In this document: positions 1-8,337 of the stretch, one piece after another
Position numbering within the stretch: the stretch's first letter is position 1
Layout of the letters: every line of letters starts with the position of its first letter
Source: JARRRD01 sp037381085
Lineage (GTDB): Bacteria; Nitrospirota; Thermodesulfovibrionia; Thermodesulfovibrionales; UBA6898
DNA length: 64,000 nucleotides
Assembly: GCA_037381085.1 (NCBI GenBank)
Contig: JARRRD010000068.1
Span: 1 to 64,000 of the forward strand
Reading direction: 5' to 3'
Notes under the pieces: model-generated
Told to the model about the DNA's origin: nothing
What the model saw: only the letters and a program-made list of their open reading frames with translations
Database searches by the model: none
Position numbers and translations under genes: made by a program

Positions 1-434
1 TTTTCGAGTGGCCTGGCGTCGAACCCGCAGAGGAAAAGGAACACGGCCGGCCTGTGGCAGGCCCGGCGGTCTTCGATCATGTCTCATTCGGTCTGGAGAC
101 AAAGGAGTCCCTCTGGGAGCTCAAGGACAGGATCGCGGCGGCGGGATTCTGGGTCTCTGAAGTGATCGATCACGGATTCATATATTCCATCTATTCCTTT
201 GATCCCAACGGGATACCGGTCGAGTTCAGCTGGAACGTGGAAGGGATCGACATTCGAAGGAACCCGAACCTGAGTGACGTCTCGCCTTCGGAAATCGCGA
301 AGGAGGGACCGGAGCCGGGGAGCGGCAAATGGCCGGCGGTATCGGAGCCTACGCGGGAAGAGAACAGGAAGGTGTATCCGGGACAGGGCAGCGAGCTCTT
401 TCACGGCAGCAGGAAAGACCCACGCTCAGCATGA
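1..434 (+). CDS. VOC (glyoxalase/dioxygenase-fold) family protein, 5' partial
   Basis: The frame is open from base 3 to the stop at 434, so the gene begins before the window; a GTG at 54 is internal. The visible 143 residues hold the second half of a vicinal-oxygen-chelate domain: a VFDHVSF strand whose His is a usual metal ligand, and a YSFDPNGIPVEFSW segment matching the family's DPxGxxxE strand with the metal-ligand Glu. A polar, low-complexity tail of about 60 residues follows. The family includes glyoxalases, extradiol dioxygenases and resistance proteins. The substrate cannot be told from this fragment. Confidence 0.75.
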   Translation, partial: FEWPGVEPAEEKEHGRPVAGPAVFDHVSFGLETKESLWELKDRIAAAGFWVSEVIDHGFIYSIYSFDPNGIPVEFSWNVEGIDIRRNPNLSDVSPSEIAKEGPEPGSGKWPAVSEPTREENRKVYPGQGSELFHGSRKDPRSA

Positions 435-443
435 CGGCGTTCC

Positions 444-1814
444 ATGGTTAAACCTCTGACGGCTCTCGCCCCTCTGGTGTGGCTTCCGGCAGCGGCTGCA
501 GAAAACGGCCCGGTCGGCAATGATCCCGGCATCGGCAGCGCAGGGGTCTCAAGGGGCCTGGTAGCTCTCTTCACAGGGGTCATTCTCATCGTCCTTGTCC
601 CGCTTCTTGTCTGTGCCTTGCGTAAGATATTGGAGCATGTTCGTGCTCGCAAAGAAAAAAGTTTCGTCGAAGAGCTGGCTCTTGAGGCCGGAAAGAGAGA
701 AGCGGCCGGTGAGTTCGTTTCCGCAGCACTGGTATATGAGAAGCTGAAAGACCTTGAGCGGGCTGCGGAGCTTTATAAAAAAGGTCGTGACTTCATGAAG
801 GCCGCCGAGGCATACGAATTAATGGGGCAGACGGACAAGATAAGCGAGATGTATGAGATGGCGGGCGATCTCAAAAGGGCTGCAGATACCCGCATGTATT
901 ACAGGGATTTTTCCGGCGCCGCACGCACGTACAGCCAGCTGGGAGACAAACGCATGGCCGCCGAGGCCCTTATGCGCTCCGGCAACAAGCTCGGCGCGGC
1001 GAGGGCCTACCGGGAGGCAAAGGATTACCTCAGGGCATCGGCGCTGCTGAAAGAGGCCGGCATGTACAGAGAGGCGGCGGAGATGTACGCGATTTCTCTT
1101 GCGGGGTCGGCAGCCGGCAAGGCGAATCTGGACAAGTTCTATGAGTATGCAGCGCTTCTTGAGACAGCGGGCGATCCGGCAAAGGCCGCAGAAGTTTTCA
1201 TAACCGTCTCGGAGGTGAACCCCCATTACAGAGACGTAAGGCAGAGGATCGAGGCCCTGGATGCCCGCGAGGGCCGCAGTGAGCCTGACGTTACTCCGGA
1301 GGCGGCCGGGGAGCCGCTGCAGGGGATAACCCCCGAAAATACACCCGAAGGAGAGATCACGCTGAGGAGCCTCATCCGGGCTGGCGGAATAGAGCCGAGG
1401 CACAGCTTCCGCATCTGGGTCCAGGTTCTGAAGGTACTCGACCGGACGCAAAGAGAGGGCAGGCTCCCTCAGATTCTCACGCCCGAATGCATTGTCGTCG
1501 ATTCCCGCAATAACGTGACTTTCCGGGAAAACACCTCCAAGGATTTCGCCTATATCGCACCGGAAGTTGTCGCTGGGTCGCCTCCGGACACGGTCTCGTC
1601 AGTCTATTCGATGGGAGTCATCCTTTATGAGATGCTTACCGGGAGCCTGGACACCCTGGGGATAAAGCGGCCGGGAGCGGTTGGGAAAAATGTACCTGAC
1701 TGGCTGGAGGAGCTGACTCTCAAGTGCTGCGAACGAAAGAGGGAAGCGCGGTATCAGGGTCTCGACGAGATATTCTCGGTCCTCGCGGACCTGAAGAAGA
1801 GGATGCAGGAGTAA
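444..1814 (+). CDS. Membrane-anchored TPR protein with degenerate protein-kinase C-lobe
   Basis: 456 residues. Residues 1-25 look like a signal or first membrane segment and 33-60 are a strong transmembrane helix. From about 70 to 270 there is an Ala/Glu/Lys-rich array of short helical TPR-like repeats (AAELYKK, AAEAYEL, AARTYSQ, AARAYRE). After a Pro/Glu linker, residues 310-456 resemble only the C-lobe of a Ser/Thr kinase: a YIAPEVVAG segment like the APE motif, then SSVYSMGVILYEMLTG, matching the DxxSxGxxLYEMLTG helix. The glycine loop and N-lobe Lys are absent, the HRDLKPEN position reads PQILTPEC and there is no DFG. It is therefore probably a pseudokinase scaffold. It lies 1 bp upstream of the phosphoesterase gene, so the two are probably co-transcribed. 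Confidence 0.7.
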   Translation: MVKPLTALAPLVWLPAAAAENGPVGNDPGIGSAGVSRGLVALFTGVILIVLVPLLVCALRKILEHVRARKEKSFVEELALEAGKREAAGEFVSAALVYEKLKDLERAAELYKKGRDFMKAAEAYELMGQTDKISEMYEMAGDLKRAADTRMYYRDFSGAARTYSQLGDKRMAAEALMRSGNKLGAARAYREAKDYLRASALLKEAGMYREAAEMYAISLAGSAAGKANLDKFYEYAALLETAGDPAKAAEVFITVSEVNPHYRDVRQRIEALDAREGRSEPDVTPEAAGEPLQGITPENTPEGEITLRSLIRAGGIEPRHSFRIWVQVLKVLDRTQREGRLPQILTPECIVVDSRNNVTFRENTSKDFAYIAPEVVAGSPPDTVSSVYSMGVILYEMLTGSLDTLGIKRPGAVGKNVPDWLEELTLKCCERKREARYQGLDEIFSVLADLKKRMQE

Positions 1815-1815
1815 C

Positions 1816-2955
1816 ATGAGTCTTTTTCTCTTCACCTTCTTCCTTGCTTATTCGGCTGTCCACCTCTATGCCTTTTTGAAGGCAAAGGCGGCTTTGCACT
1901 TCGGTGCGGGCACCGGTATCGCACTGGCCCTGTTCATGGCGATTATGCTCGCCGCCCCTTTCATCATCCGTTTCTCGGAAAAACTCGGCTTCGAAATCTT
2001 TGCAAGGGTGATGGCCTATATAGGTTATTTGTGGCTGGGCGTCCTTTTCCTGTTTTTTTCGTGTTCCATTGCGCTGGACATTTACCGTTTCCTGGCATTC
2101 GCGGGTGGTCTCCTTTTCCAAAAGGACCTCTCAGCCATCGTCCTTTCTGCCAGAAATGCTTTTTTGGTCCCGCTCATATTCTCCCTGGCTGCTTCCACCT
2201 GCGGATATTTCGAGGCCAGGGATATCCGCACCGAACACGTCACAATCGAAACCGCCAGGATCCCTGCCGGTACAGGGAAGCTTCGCATCGTGCAGATATC
2301 GGACGTGCATCTCGGCCTCATCGTAAGGGAGGCCAGATTAAGAAGGATACTTGAAAAAGTGAAGCTCGCCCGTCCCGATATCCTGGTATCTACCGGAGAC
2401 CTTGTGGATGGGCAGGTAAGCAGGATGAACGGCCTGTCGGACCTCCTGGAGGGGACCACGGCGAAATACGGGAAATTCGCAGTCACCGGGAACCATGAAT
2501 TTTACGCCGGCTTTGACCAGTCAAAGGCGTTCACAGAAAAAGCAGGCTTCAGACTGCTGAGGGATGAGGCTGTCCATGTTTCGGGCATCATCACCATAGC
2601 AGGCGTCGACGATCCGACAGCTAAGCTATTCGGCCTCTCAAAGAAAATCTCCGAGAAGGGGCTCCTGGCTCCTCTCCCGCATGACAGATTCACAGTGCTC
2701 CTCAAGCACCGGCCATGGATAGACAAGGATGCCGCCGGCCTCTTCGACCTCCAGCTGTCGGGTCATGTCCACGACGGCCAGATCTTCCCGTTCACAATCG
2801 TCACGTGGCTCTATTACCCCGTGGTCTCCGGTCTCGCCGATGTCGCCGACGGCAGCCGTCTTTATGTCAGCAGGGGATCGGGGACATGGGGACCGCCGAT
2901 ACGTTTTCTTGCACCTCCCGAGGTAACGGTCATCGACCTGGTCCATGCCGGTTAG
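1816..2955 (+). CDS. Membrane-associated calcineurin-like metallophosphoesterase
   Basis: 379 residues with four or five hydrophobic helices in the first 140, then a calcineurin-type phosphoesterase domain. The metal-binding motifs appear in order: ISDVHLG (DxH), STGDLVDG (GDxxD), GNHEFY (GNH) and LSGHVHDGQ (GHxH). This arrangement matches the YkuE/YaeI group, whose characterised members act on lipid-linked or UDP-linked phosphoesters. The membrane region suggests action at the inner membrane. It starts one base after the pseudokinase stop and is followed at 12 bp by a glycosyltransferase gene, which would suit a role in envelope glycolipid metabolism (inference). Confidence 0.85.
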   Translation: MSLFLFTFFLAYSAVHLYAFLKAKAALHFGAGTGIALALFMAIMLAAPFIIRFSEKLGFEIFARVMAYIGYLWLGVLFLFFSCSIALDIYRFLAFAGGLLFQKDLSAIVLSARNAFLVPLIFSLAASTCGYFEARDIRTEHVTIETARIPAGTGKLRIVQISDVHLGLIVREARLRRILEKVKLARPDILVSTGDLVDGQVSRMNGLSDLLEGTTAKYGKFAVTGNHEFYAGFDQSKAFTEKAGFRLLRDEAVHVSGIITIAGVDDPTAKLFGLSKKISEKGLLAPLPHDRFTVLLKHRPWIDKDAAGLFDLQLSGHVHDGQIFPFTIVTWLYYPVVSGLADVADGSRLYVSRGSGTWGPPIRFLAPPEVTVIDLVHAG

Positions 2956-2967
2956 CCATGTAATTGA

Positions 2968-4071
2968 ATGATGACGAAAAATGGCCCGGACGTTTCCATA
3001 GCGTATTTCATTTCGCCCCACGGATACGGGCACGCCGCCCGGGCTGCCGCGGTGATGGAGTTTTGTCACAGTCTCGATCGGTCGTTGAGGTTCGAGGTTT
3101 TCACATTGGTCCCGGAATGGTTCTTCAGAGACTCCCTGAATTTTCCATTCGGCTACCATTATGTCCTCACCGACATCGGGATGGTACAGAAAACCTCCAT
3201 TGAGGAAGACCCTTCATCGACCTTGCGCAGGCTTGATGAATTCCTGCCCTTTGACAATGCTTTGCTCGACGGGCTCGCGTGCGAAGTTACGATGCAGAAA
3301 TGCCGGCTCGTCATCTGCGATATCTCACCGCTCGGGATAGCCACGGCTGAGAGGGCGGGAATCCCTTCTCTCCTGATCGAGAATTTTACGTGGGACTGGA
3401 TCTACCAGGCATATGTGAAATACGAAGCGGGGCTGAGCCGGCATATAGCCGGCATGAAGGAGATCTTCCGTTCCGCCGACTACCATATTCAGACGGTGCC
3501 GGTGTGCCGCCCGGACAGATCGGCCGTCCTGACGCGGCCGGTCAGCAGAAATTTAAGGCGGCCCGCCGATGAGATACGTCGAGACCTGGAACTGCCTTCA
3601 GGGGCGAGGGTTGTGATGCTCACGATGGGCGGGATGACATGGCGTTTCTCCTGTCTGGAGCGGCTGAAAGAAGAGAAGGATATATATTTCGTCATACTCG
3701 GCGCAGCGGACCGCATTAAGCGGGACGCCAACCTGATCCTTCTCCCGCACCGTTCGGGATTATTTCATCCCGATCTGATCGGCGCCTGCGATGCCGTGAT
3801 CGGCAAGGCCGGTTACTCCACAATCGCCGAAGCCTATCACGCCGCGGTGCCCTTCGGCTGCATCGAAAGAGAGAGGTTCCCCGAGTCAGGCGTTCTCATA
3901 CACTTTGTTCAGAATCAGATGAAAGGCCTGGTCATAGGGGAAAAGGAATTTCACGATGATCTCTGGGTACCCCGCATCCACGACCTTCTGGCAATGCCTC
4001 GCCTTGCGCGGCCCGGCATAAACGGCGGACAACAGGCAGCCGAAGTGATCCATACTCTACTCGGATCCTGA
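2968..4071 (+). CDS. MurG-like (GT28/GT-B fold) glycosyltransferase
   Basis: 367 residues. The N-terminus carries SPHGYGHAAR, the nucleotide-sugar transferase glycine loop also seen in MurG and in L-arabinokinase N-domains. The C-terminal half has GACDAVIGKAGYSTIAEA, the donor-binding region of GT-B enzymes (CDxxIxxxGxxTxxE), followed by a conserved-looking P-x-G strand. No signal peptide is visible, so it is probably cytosolic or peripheral. ATG 2968 lies 12 bp after the phosphoesterase stop, with a possible in-frame ATG one codon later. The acceptor and donor cannot be read from sequence. A lipid or cell-wall glycosylation role is inferred from the family and its neighbour. Confidence 0.7.
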   Translation: MMTKNGPDVSIAYFISPHGYGHAARAAAVMEFCHSLDRSLRFEVFTLVPEWFFRDSLNFPFGYHYVLTDIGMVQKTSIEEDPSSTLRRLDEFLPFDNALLDGLACEVTMQKCRLVICDISPLGIATAERAGIPSLLIENFTWDWIYQAYVKYEAGLSRHIAGMKEIFRSADYHIQTVPVCRPDRSAVLTRPVSRNLRRPADEIRRDLELPSGARVVMLTMGGMTWRFSCLERLKEEKDIYFVILGAADRIKRDANLILLPHRSGLFHPDLIGACDAVIGKAGYSTIAEAYHAAVPFGCIERERFPESGVLIHFVQNQMKGLVIGEKEFHDDLWVPRIHDLLAMPRLARPGINGGQQAAEVIHTLLGS

Positions 4072-4076
4072 ATCAA

Positions 4077-4226
4077 CCCTATTGTTGCATAAGATTCTCT
4101 GAAAAGCGCGGAAGGGGCGGTGAAAAATGTCTTGTAGCGACACCTTACAGTCCTTGTGAGGGGCCTGCCGGCCATTTTCCGAAAGTCAATGAACGTCGGC
4201 TCCTCATTTATGTGGAAGATGGATAG
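4077..4226 (+). repeat. Dispersed repeat, copy A (right end missing)
   Basis: These 150 bases match 5025-5174 at every position but one, where a C in the tract AAAAGCGCGG is a T in the other copy. It contains the left terminal motif AAAAATGTCTTGTAGCGACA but lacks the right terminal motif of full copies: after GGATAG at 4226 the sequence changes to unique DNA. It lies between the convergent glycosyltransferase and infC genes. No protein is credibly encoded. Confidence 0.85.
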
Positions 4227-4293
4227 TTTCAGGTCGGATTTTGAAAACCGTTCTAACTTCCCCCTGGTGTGCGGCCGCAGAAATGCCCGGACG

Positions 4294-4839
4294 TTACGAG
4301 GCGGTCAAAATCATCACCATCTGGCGGCCTTCCATCTTCGGCTGGGATTCTACCTTCGCGATATCCTCCACCTCCGACGCCAGCTTTTTCAAAACATTCG
4401 CCCCCAGTTCCTGGCGGGTGAATTCACGCCCCCTGAAACGCATAGTCACTTTGACCTTGTCACCGTGATCGATAAACTTCCTCACATTCCGCTTCTTGAA
4501 CTCATAGTCATGAGTATCGATCGACGGGCGCATCCTAACTTCCTTGATGGTCAAAGTAGCCTGTTTCTTTCTGGCCTTTCGGAGTTTCTTGCCCTTTTCG
4601 AACTTAAACTTGCGGTAGTCCATGATTTTACATACCGGTGGGTCCGCCTGAGGGCTGATTTCCACAAGATCCAGTTCCCTCTCTTGAGCCAGCTTCAGTG
4701 CAGAATCAATATCCATGACGCCGAGCTGCCCTTCGTCGGCGACGACCCGTATCTCTTTCACCTTGAGCATCCGGATCTGGTTGTTTATACGGGTCCTGTC
4801 CACAACACGTCCCGGAACTGTTCTTCTTCTATTGTTTAT
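4294..4839 (-). CDS. infC: Translation initiation factor IF-3, probable AUA start
   Basis: 181 residues if started at the ATA codon 4839-4837. IF-3 binds the 30S subunit and rejects non-cognate start codons. The N-domain (INNQIR, VRVV-type strand, then DLVEISPQADPPVCKIMDY) and the C-domain (RPSIDTHDY, KVTMRFRGRE) are full length. A GTG at 4803 would give 169 residues but would cut conserved N-terminal sequence (NNRRR then VPGRVVDRTRIN) and has no ribosome site. The ATA lies 8 nt after a strong AAAAGGAGG. Rare AUU/AUC/AUA starts are the known means of IF-3 autoregulation. Unusually, rpmI and rplT do not follow. Confidence 0.93.
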   Translation of the reverse strand: MNNRRRTVPGRVVDRTRINNQIRMLKVKEIRVVADEGQLGVMDIDSALKLAQERELDLVEISPQADPPVCKIMDYRKFKFEKGKKLRKARKKQATLTIKEVRMRPSIDTHDYEFKKRNVRKFIDHGDKVKVTMRFRGREFTRQELGANVLKKLASEVEDIAKVESQPKMEGRQMVMILTAS

Positions 4840-4847
4840 CGTGAAAT

Positions 4848-4856
4848 CCTCCTTTT
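4848..4856 (-). promoter_or_regulatory. Strong Shine-Dalgarno of infC that decides the AUA start
   Basis: On the minus strand AAAAGGAGG ends at 4848, followed by 8 nt (ATTTCACG) and the ATA codon at 4839-4837 in the infC frame. ACG at 4842-4840 is the only other in-frame near-start, with a spacing of 5 nt. No ATG or TTG is in frame near this site. The ATT directly after the site is out of frame and hits TAA after three codons. Confidence 0.75.
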
Positions 4857-5024
4857 CTTGATTTTATTACCTGCCGCCTTCGGCACACCAGCACCGAAGG
4901 CGACACCGCCGCATTTATAGTGTAACATGTTGAAGAGATGAGATCATCTGCAACCTGGCCGCTCATTGGTGCCGCTCTTCCCGCCGATGCAGGTCCGGAG
5001 ATAAAGTTACCCGGCGATTGTTAT

Positions 5025-5220
5025 CCCTATTGTTGCATAAGATTCTCTGAAAAGTGCGGAAGGGGCGGTGAAAAATGTCTTGTAGCGACACCTTACAGTC
5101 CTTGTGAGGGGCCTGCCGGCCATTTTCCGAAAGTCAATGAACGTCGGCTCCTCATTTATGTGGAAGATGGATAGGATGGATAGATCATGTCGTCATTACA
5201 AGACTTTTTCGATGTTCCTT
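5025..5220 (+). repeat. Dispersed repeat, copy B (full, both ends)
   Basis: Begins with CCCTATTGTTGCATAAG, carries the left motif AAAAATGTCTTGTAGCGACA near 5081-5100 and ends with the right motif CATGTCGTCATTACAAGACT followed by TTTTCG. The two end motifs are imperfect inverted complements of one another (AAAAA-T-GTCTTGTA against TACAAGACTTTTT), as in a MITE or other palindromic element. It lies upstream of infC and downstream of the TPR gene. The first 150 bases are a near-identical direct repeat of 4077-4226, 948 bp away. Confidence 0.85.
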
Positions 5221-5246
5221 CCGTGCCGCTTTGCAACGTTGGGTTA

Positions 5247-5630
5247 TCACGGACGCTTCGGATGCACGACCTTTTTCCGGCCCCGGACCTTTTTCCTCGC
5301 GGCCGGCTTCGCTTTCATTTCGGTCGCAAATTTTCCGAACCCTATCTTTTCAGGCGAAAAGGTGGGGTCAATAAGATACGCCTGGTCAAAGTATTGCGTC
5401 GCCTCCTTATACTTTCCAAGTTTATAGAGCCCGTACCCTATCAGGTAATAGGCAGCCGCATCAGGCTTCCTGTCGACATAATCCTTCAGATCGTCGACCG
5501 CCTTCTTGAAATGGCCGGTGTAATAGGCTTTCAGCGCCGTGTCATATTGGTTATTCCCGGCTGCAGCTGACAGACCCGGCATTGCACACAATGCCAGGAT
5601 TGCAACGAAGACAAGAACGACTCTTTTCAT
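5247..5630 (-). CDS. Small exported TPR protein
   Basis: 127 residues from ATG 5630, which has AAGGAGG 6 nt upstream; a longer reading to 5663 is not needed. Residues 1-23 form a Sec signal peptide (MKRVVLVFVAILALCAMPGL, then SAAAG). Residues 28-95 form two TPR-type helix pairs (ALKAYYTGHFKKAVDDL and YLIGYGLYKLGKYKEATQYF). The C-terminus is a basic tail of Lys, Arg, Ala and Pro. Probable periplasmic adaptor; partner unknown. It stands alone between repeat copies. Confidence 0.75.
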   Translation of the reverse strand: MKRVVLVFVAILALCAMPGLSAAAGNNQYDTALKAYYTGHFKKAVDDLKDYVDRKPDAAAYYLIGYGLYKLGKYKEATQYFDQAYLIDPTFSPEKIGFGKFATEMKAKPAARKKVRGRKKVVHPKRP

Positions 5631-5750
5631 TGTTGCCTCCTTTCTTAAGGCCCTTTCAGGCATTCCCGGATAGCCTCAACATTATAGCAAATAATTACGG
5701 CGCCGTCCGTGAAGCGGCTCACATAAACCTTACAGCCGAAATGATATCCT

Positions 5751-5790
5751 CATCACGCCGTCGTTTAAAGACTTTTTCGGTGTCCCTTCC
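5751..5790 (+). repeat. Right-end fragment of the dispersed repeat
   Basis: CGTCGTTTAAAGACTTTTTC followed by GGTGTCCCTTCC matches the right terminus of copies B and D (CGTCATTACAAGACTTTTTC then GCTGTCCCTTTC) with a few changes. The left half of the element is not recognisable, so this is a decayed or solo end in the 5' flank of the TPR gene. Confidence 0.55.
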
Positions 5791-5824
5791 ATGCTGATCT
5801 GCAAGATCGGGTAAACATATGTTT

Positions 5825-6334
5825 TCAAAGAGCGGACAACGGGAACCTTTTTTCGCAGCAGAAGCCGCCGGAAAGACACTTCGCCTCCAGAAACTCGCCG
5901 ATGCAGTCCAGTATGTCGCGAAAGCACTGTCTGTACTCCCTCAGGCTGCAGCCGTAAGGGTCCGCTATCTTCTTCAGCCTTCCACCGGAAAAATCGGCAA
6001 GGTTGTATATCTTGCCGGCAGCAGAAGCATCGAGGGAAAGGACCATTTCTGCATGGACGGGCTCCATACAGATTATAATATCGCTCCCGCCGATGATGCC
6101 TTCTTCGAGCCGCTTCGCCCTGTGGCCGGATATATCGATCCCCCGCTCGCGACAGGCTATGACCGAGAATTCAGAAGGGGGATAGCCGTCGAGCGCATAG
6201 GTTCCGGCGGACGAGGCCTTCACATGCGGAAACGTCCCCGGCATCCGCGAAAGAATGCCCTCCGCCATGGGGCTCCGGCAAATATTGCCGGTACAGACAG
6301 CGACGACATGTATTTCGTCCCGCCTATCGTTCAT
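5825..6334 (-). CDS. Low-molecular-weight protein tyrosine phosphatase family
   Basis: 169 residues. The P-loop C14-T-G-N-I-C-R20-S matches the CX5R(S/T) active site of LMW-PTPs and of the related arsenate reductases. The general-acid loop is DPYG near residue 132. Length is usual for the family plus a short Cys-containing tail (LSGGFCCEKRF). Bacterial members reverse tyrosine phosphorylation in exopolysaccharide export or act on small phospho-proteins. Without a neighbouring tyrosine kinase the target is open. An arsenate-reductase role is possible given the arsenic genes elsewhere in the window, but nothing here proves it. Confidence 0.88.
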   Translation of the reverse strand: MNDRRDEIHVVAVCTGNICRSPMAEGILSRMPGTFPHVKASSAGTYALDGYPPSEFSVIACRERGIDISGHRAKRLEEGIIGGSDIIICMEPVHAEMVLSLDASAAGKIYNLADFSGGRLKKIADPYGCSLREYRQCFRDILDCIGEFLEAKCLSGGFCCEKRFPLSAL

Positions 6335-6424
6335 ACCCTCGCCTTTGATAATCGTACATCCTCAGAGTTATAATAACAAAATTGCGGGGACTTTTTTGGT
6401 ATCCATTCTGCGAAATAAAAAGAG

Positions 6425-7150
6425 ATGGCGGCAGAGACTGATAGATTAGGGATCGACGACAGCTTCGACTTTCGGTGTGGCAAGGACCTGGAATGTTTCA
6501 ACAAGTGTTGCAGGGACATCAATCTCTTCCTGACCCCTTACGATATTCTAAGGATAAAGCGCAGACTGAAGGTTCCGTCTTATGAGTTTCTGAGGACCTA
6601 CACTCTACCGCTTTTCCCTGAGGAGATAGGACATCCGGTGGTCCTGATGAAGATGGTGCCCGACGAATCCAGGAACTGTCCCTTCGTTGACAGCGAAGGG
6701 TGCATGATCTATGAGGACAGGCCTTGGTCGTGCCGCAGCTTCCCTCTGGAGCCGGTCGGCGACACTGTTCCCGAGGGATTTGAGATCGTAAAAAGGGATT
6801 TTTGTATGGGTTTCGGCGGGGGCAAACGCCATACGGCAAGAAAATGGCGTGACACACAGAACGTGGTCCGCTACGAAGAGATAAATGAAGAGTGGAAAAA
6901 GGTAACCCACCACAAAGACTTTGCCTACAGGAACATTCTGGAAGGATATCTGAGGGACATCTTTTTCCTGGGAAGTTACAATATCGACGAGTTCAGGGAC
7001 ATGGTCTTCAAAGGGGACTTCCTGAATTTTTTCGACGTAGACAATAAACTTTTAAAGAAGATCAGGGCCAATGAAACAGAGCTCCTCAAGTTTTCCTTCA
7101 GGTGGATGCGGCATGTCCTGTTCGGTGACGACACTATGAAGAGGAGATGA
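6425..7150 (+). CDS. YkgJ family cysteine-cluster protein
   Basis: 241 residues. Cysteines are grouped as in the YkgJ/Fli (CxxxCC) family: FRCGKDLECFNKCCRDI near residues 18-35, then NCPFVDSEGCMIYEDRPWSC near 84-104, and a later FCMGFGGG. The family is thought to bind zinc or an iron-sulfur cluster; its function is not established. The DRPWSCRSFPLEP segment is the family's most conserved part. It is transcribed divergently from the phosphatase gene and ends just before repeat copy C. Confidence 0.8.
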   Translation: MAAETDRLGIDDSFDFRCGKDLECFNKCCRDINLFLTPYDILRIKRRLKVPSYEFLRTYTLPLFPEEIGHPVVLMKMVPDESRNCPFVDSEGCMIYEDRPWSCRSFPLEPVGDTVPEGFEIVKRDFCMGFGGGKRHTARKWRDTQNVVRYEEINEEWKKVTHHKDFAYRNILEGYLRDIFFLGSYNIDEFRDMVFKGDFLNFFDVDNKLLKKIRANETELLKFSFRWMRHVLFGDDTMKRR

Positions 7151-7180
7151 TGCCTGATGTTGCTGAACAGCCAGGCAGGA

Positions 7181-7331
7181 ACACCGAAAAAGTCTTGTAA
7201 TGACGACATGATCTTGTTTATCTTTCACATAAATGCAAACATAAAGTATTGCGGCTTTAGAAAAGGTGGCCGGCTGGCCTCTTTACAGGGCTGGAAGGTG
7301 TCGCTACAAGACATTTTTCGCTGCCCCTGCC
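7181..7331 (-). repeat. Dispersed repeat, copy C (full, inverted orientation)
   Basis: Read on the minus strand it matches copies B and D: left motif GAAAAATGTCTTGTAGCGAC, ACCTTCCAGCCCTGTA, a GGCCAGCCGGCCA palindromic centre, ATTTATGTGAAAGATAAACA, then CATGTCGTCATTACAAGACT and TTTTCGG. It lies just downstream of the YkgJ gene. The interior differs from copy B by many substitutions while the two ends are conserved, which points to selection on the ends or the fold. Confidence 0.8.
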
Positions 7332-7512
7332 TGGCCTTGCTGATATTTCATTTCAACTGCTAAGGTTAATGCGACCGAATGAGGGCGATCTGTTATAATA
7401 AGTAAAGTACGGCGTTTGTTAATTCACGCCCGTGAAAGCCGAGGGTCTTCATTGAACACAAGCATGACAGGAGCTCAATAAATCCAATGGCCCTCGCGGA
7501 AGGAGCGATCAC

Positions 7513-8160
7513 ATGTCACAGGTCATGGAAGATAAGAAAACAATCTGCCCGCACTGCGGGCAAAAACTGAACAAGTGGAGTACCCCTTCGTTTAATTTTG
7601 CCGACGGGCTGGGGTGGTGCACCCCATTCCTGTATATCTGCTTTAATGACGAATGCAGTTTCTATGCAAACAGCTGGAAGCAGATGTCTGACACTTACGG
7701 ACAGGAAATGGGTTACCGTTACATGGTCCACCCCGATTCGGGAGAGGCGTCGAGCATCCCCTGCGGCAGCAAGGACGCGATGAAGGGAGATATCATAGAT
7801 GAGGTCAGGGAGTCCCAGGAGAAAGAGGAACTCGAAGCGAGAAAAAAGGCGGCCCAGGTTCTAACCGACTATTTCATCGCCAGGGACATCGATTCGATAT
7901 TGAAAATGCTTACCGACGAAGAAGGCTTCGGGAGCATACGGCTGAAGGCGGCCGAGCACCTCGGCGAAATCGGCGATTTGAGGGCCATAGAGCCCATGGC
8001 CAACCACAAATTCATCAACGAAGTAATTCAGGCCAGGGTCGATGAAGCCATACGGAAAATACACGAAAAGAACTTCACGATGGAGTGTCCATACTGCGCC
8101 GAGACCATAAAGATCCGCGCCAAGGTCTGCAAGCATTGCGGTAAAGAACTCACCGCCTGA
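7513..8160 (+). CDS. Double zinc-ribbon protein with a HEAT-like middle
   Basis: 215 residues. N-terminal CPHCGQKL and CFNDECSFY give one four-Cys zinc site (residues 13-58). Residues 90-125 are a charged helix. Residues 127-185 contain a HEAT/armadillo-like unit (RLKAAEHLGEIGDLRAIEPM, then VDEAIRKI). The C-terminus is a second zinc ribbon (CPYCAETIKIRAKVCKHCG). Such proteins usually serve as adaptors and no enzyme motif is visible. It is preceded by a TATAAT-like -10 sequence near 7395 and followed by a clear terminator, so it is a single-gene unit. Confidence 0.7.
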   Translation: MSQVMEDKKTICPHCGQKLNKWSTPSFNFADGLGWCTPFLYICFNDECSFYANSWKQMSDTYGQEMGYRYMVHPDSGEASSIPCGSKDAMKGDIIDEVRESQEKEELEARKKAAQVLTDYFIARDIDSILKMLTDEEGFGSIRLKAAEHLGEIGDLRAIEPMANHKFINEVIQARVDEAIRKIHEKNFTMECPYCAETIKIRAKVCKHCGKELTA

Positions 8161-8181
8161 GCAATACTATTCTCCGCCACT

Positions 8182-8214
8182 GAGGGCCGCTCAACAGCGG
8201 CCCTCTTCAATTTT
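8182..8214 (+). terminator. Rho-independent terminator after the zinc-ribbon gene
   Basis: Perfect 9-bp stem GAGGGCCGC / GCGGCCCTC around the loop TCAACA, followed by TTCAATTTT. It starts 22 bases after the stop codon. Confidence 0.8.
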
Positions 8215-8337
8215 CGCCGCCTCATGGATTGTGCTATACTCTACCCAGGCAGTGTGTGCGGCGCGTGAGGAGCCTTCCGGGGCATTGAAGCAGATCACCA
8301 GAGCCCCTGCCGGTGCCCGGACGGTCGAATTACTGCT

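Noticed and set aside
4156..4920. 254-codon plus-strand frame
   Set aside because: It is antisense to infC, whose protein sequence is certain; the frame's own composition matches no family.
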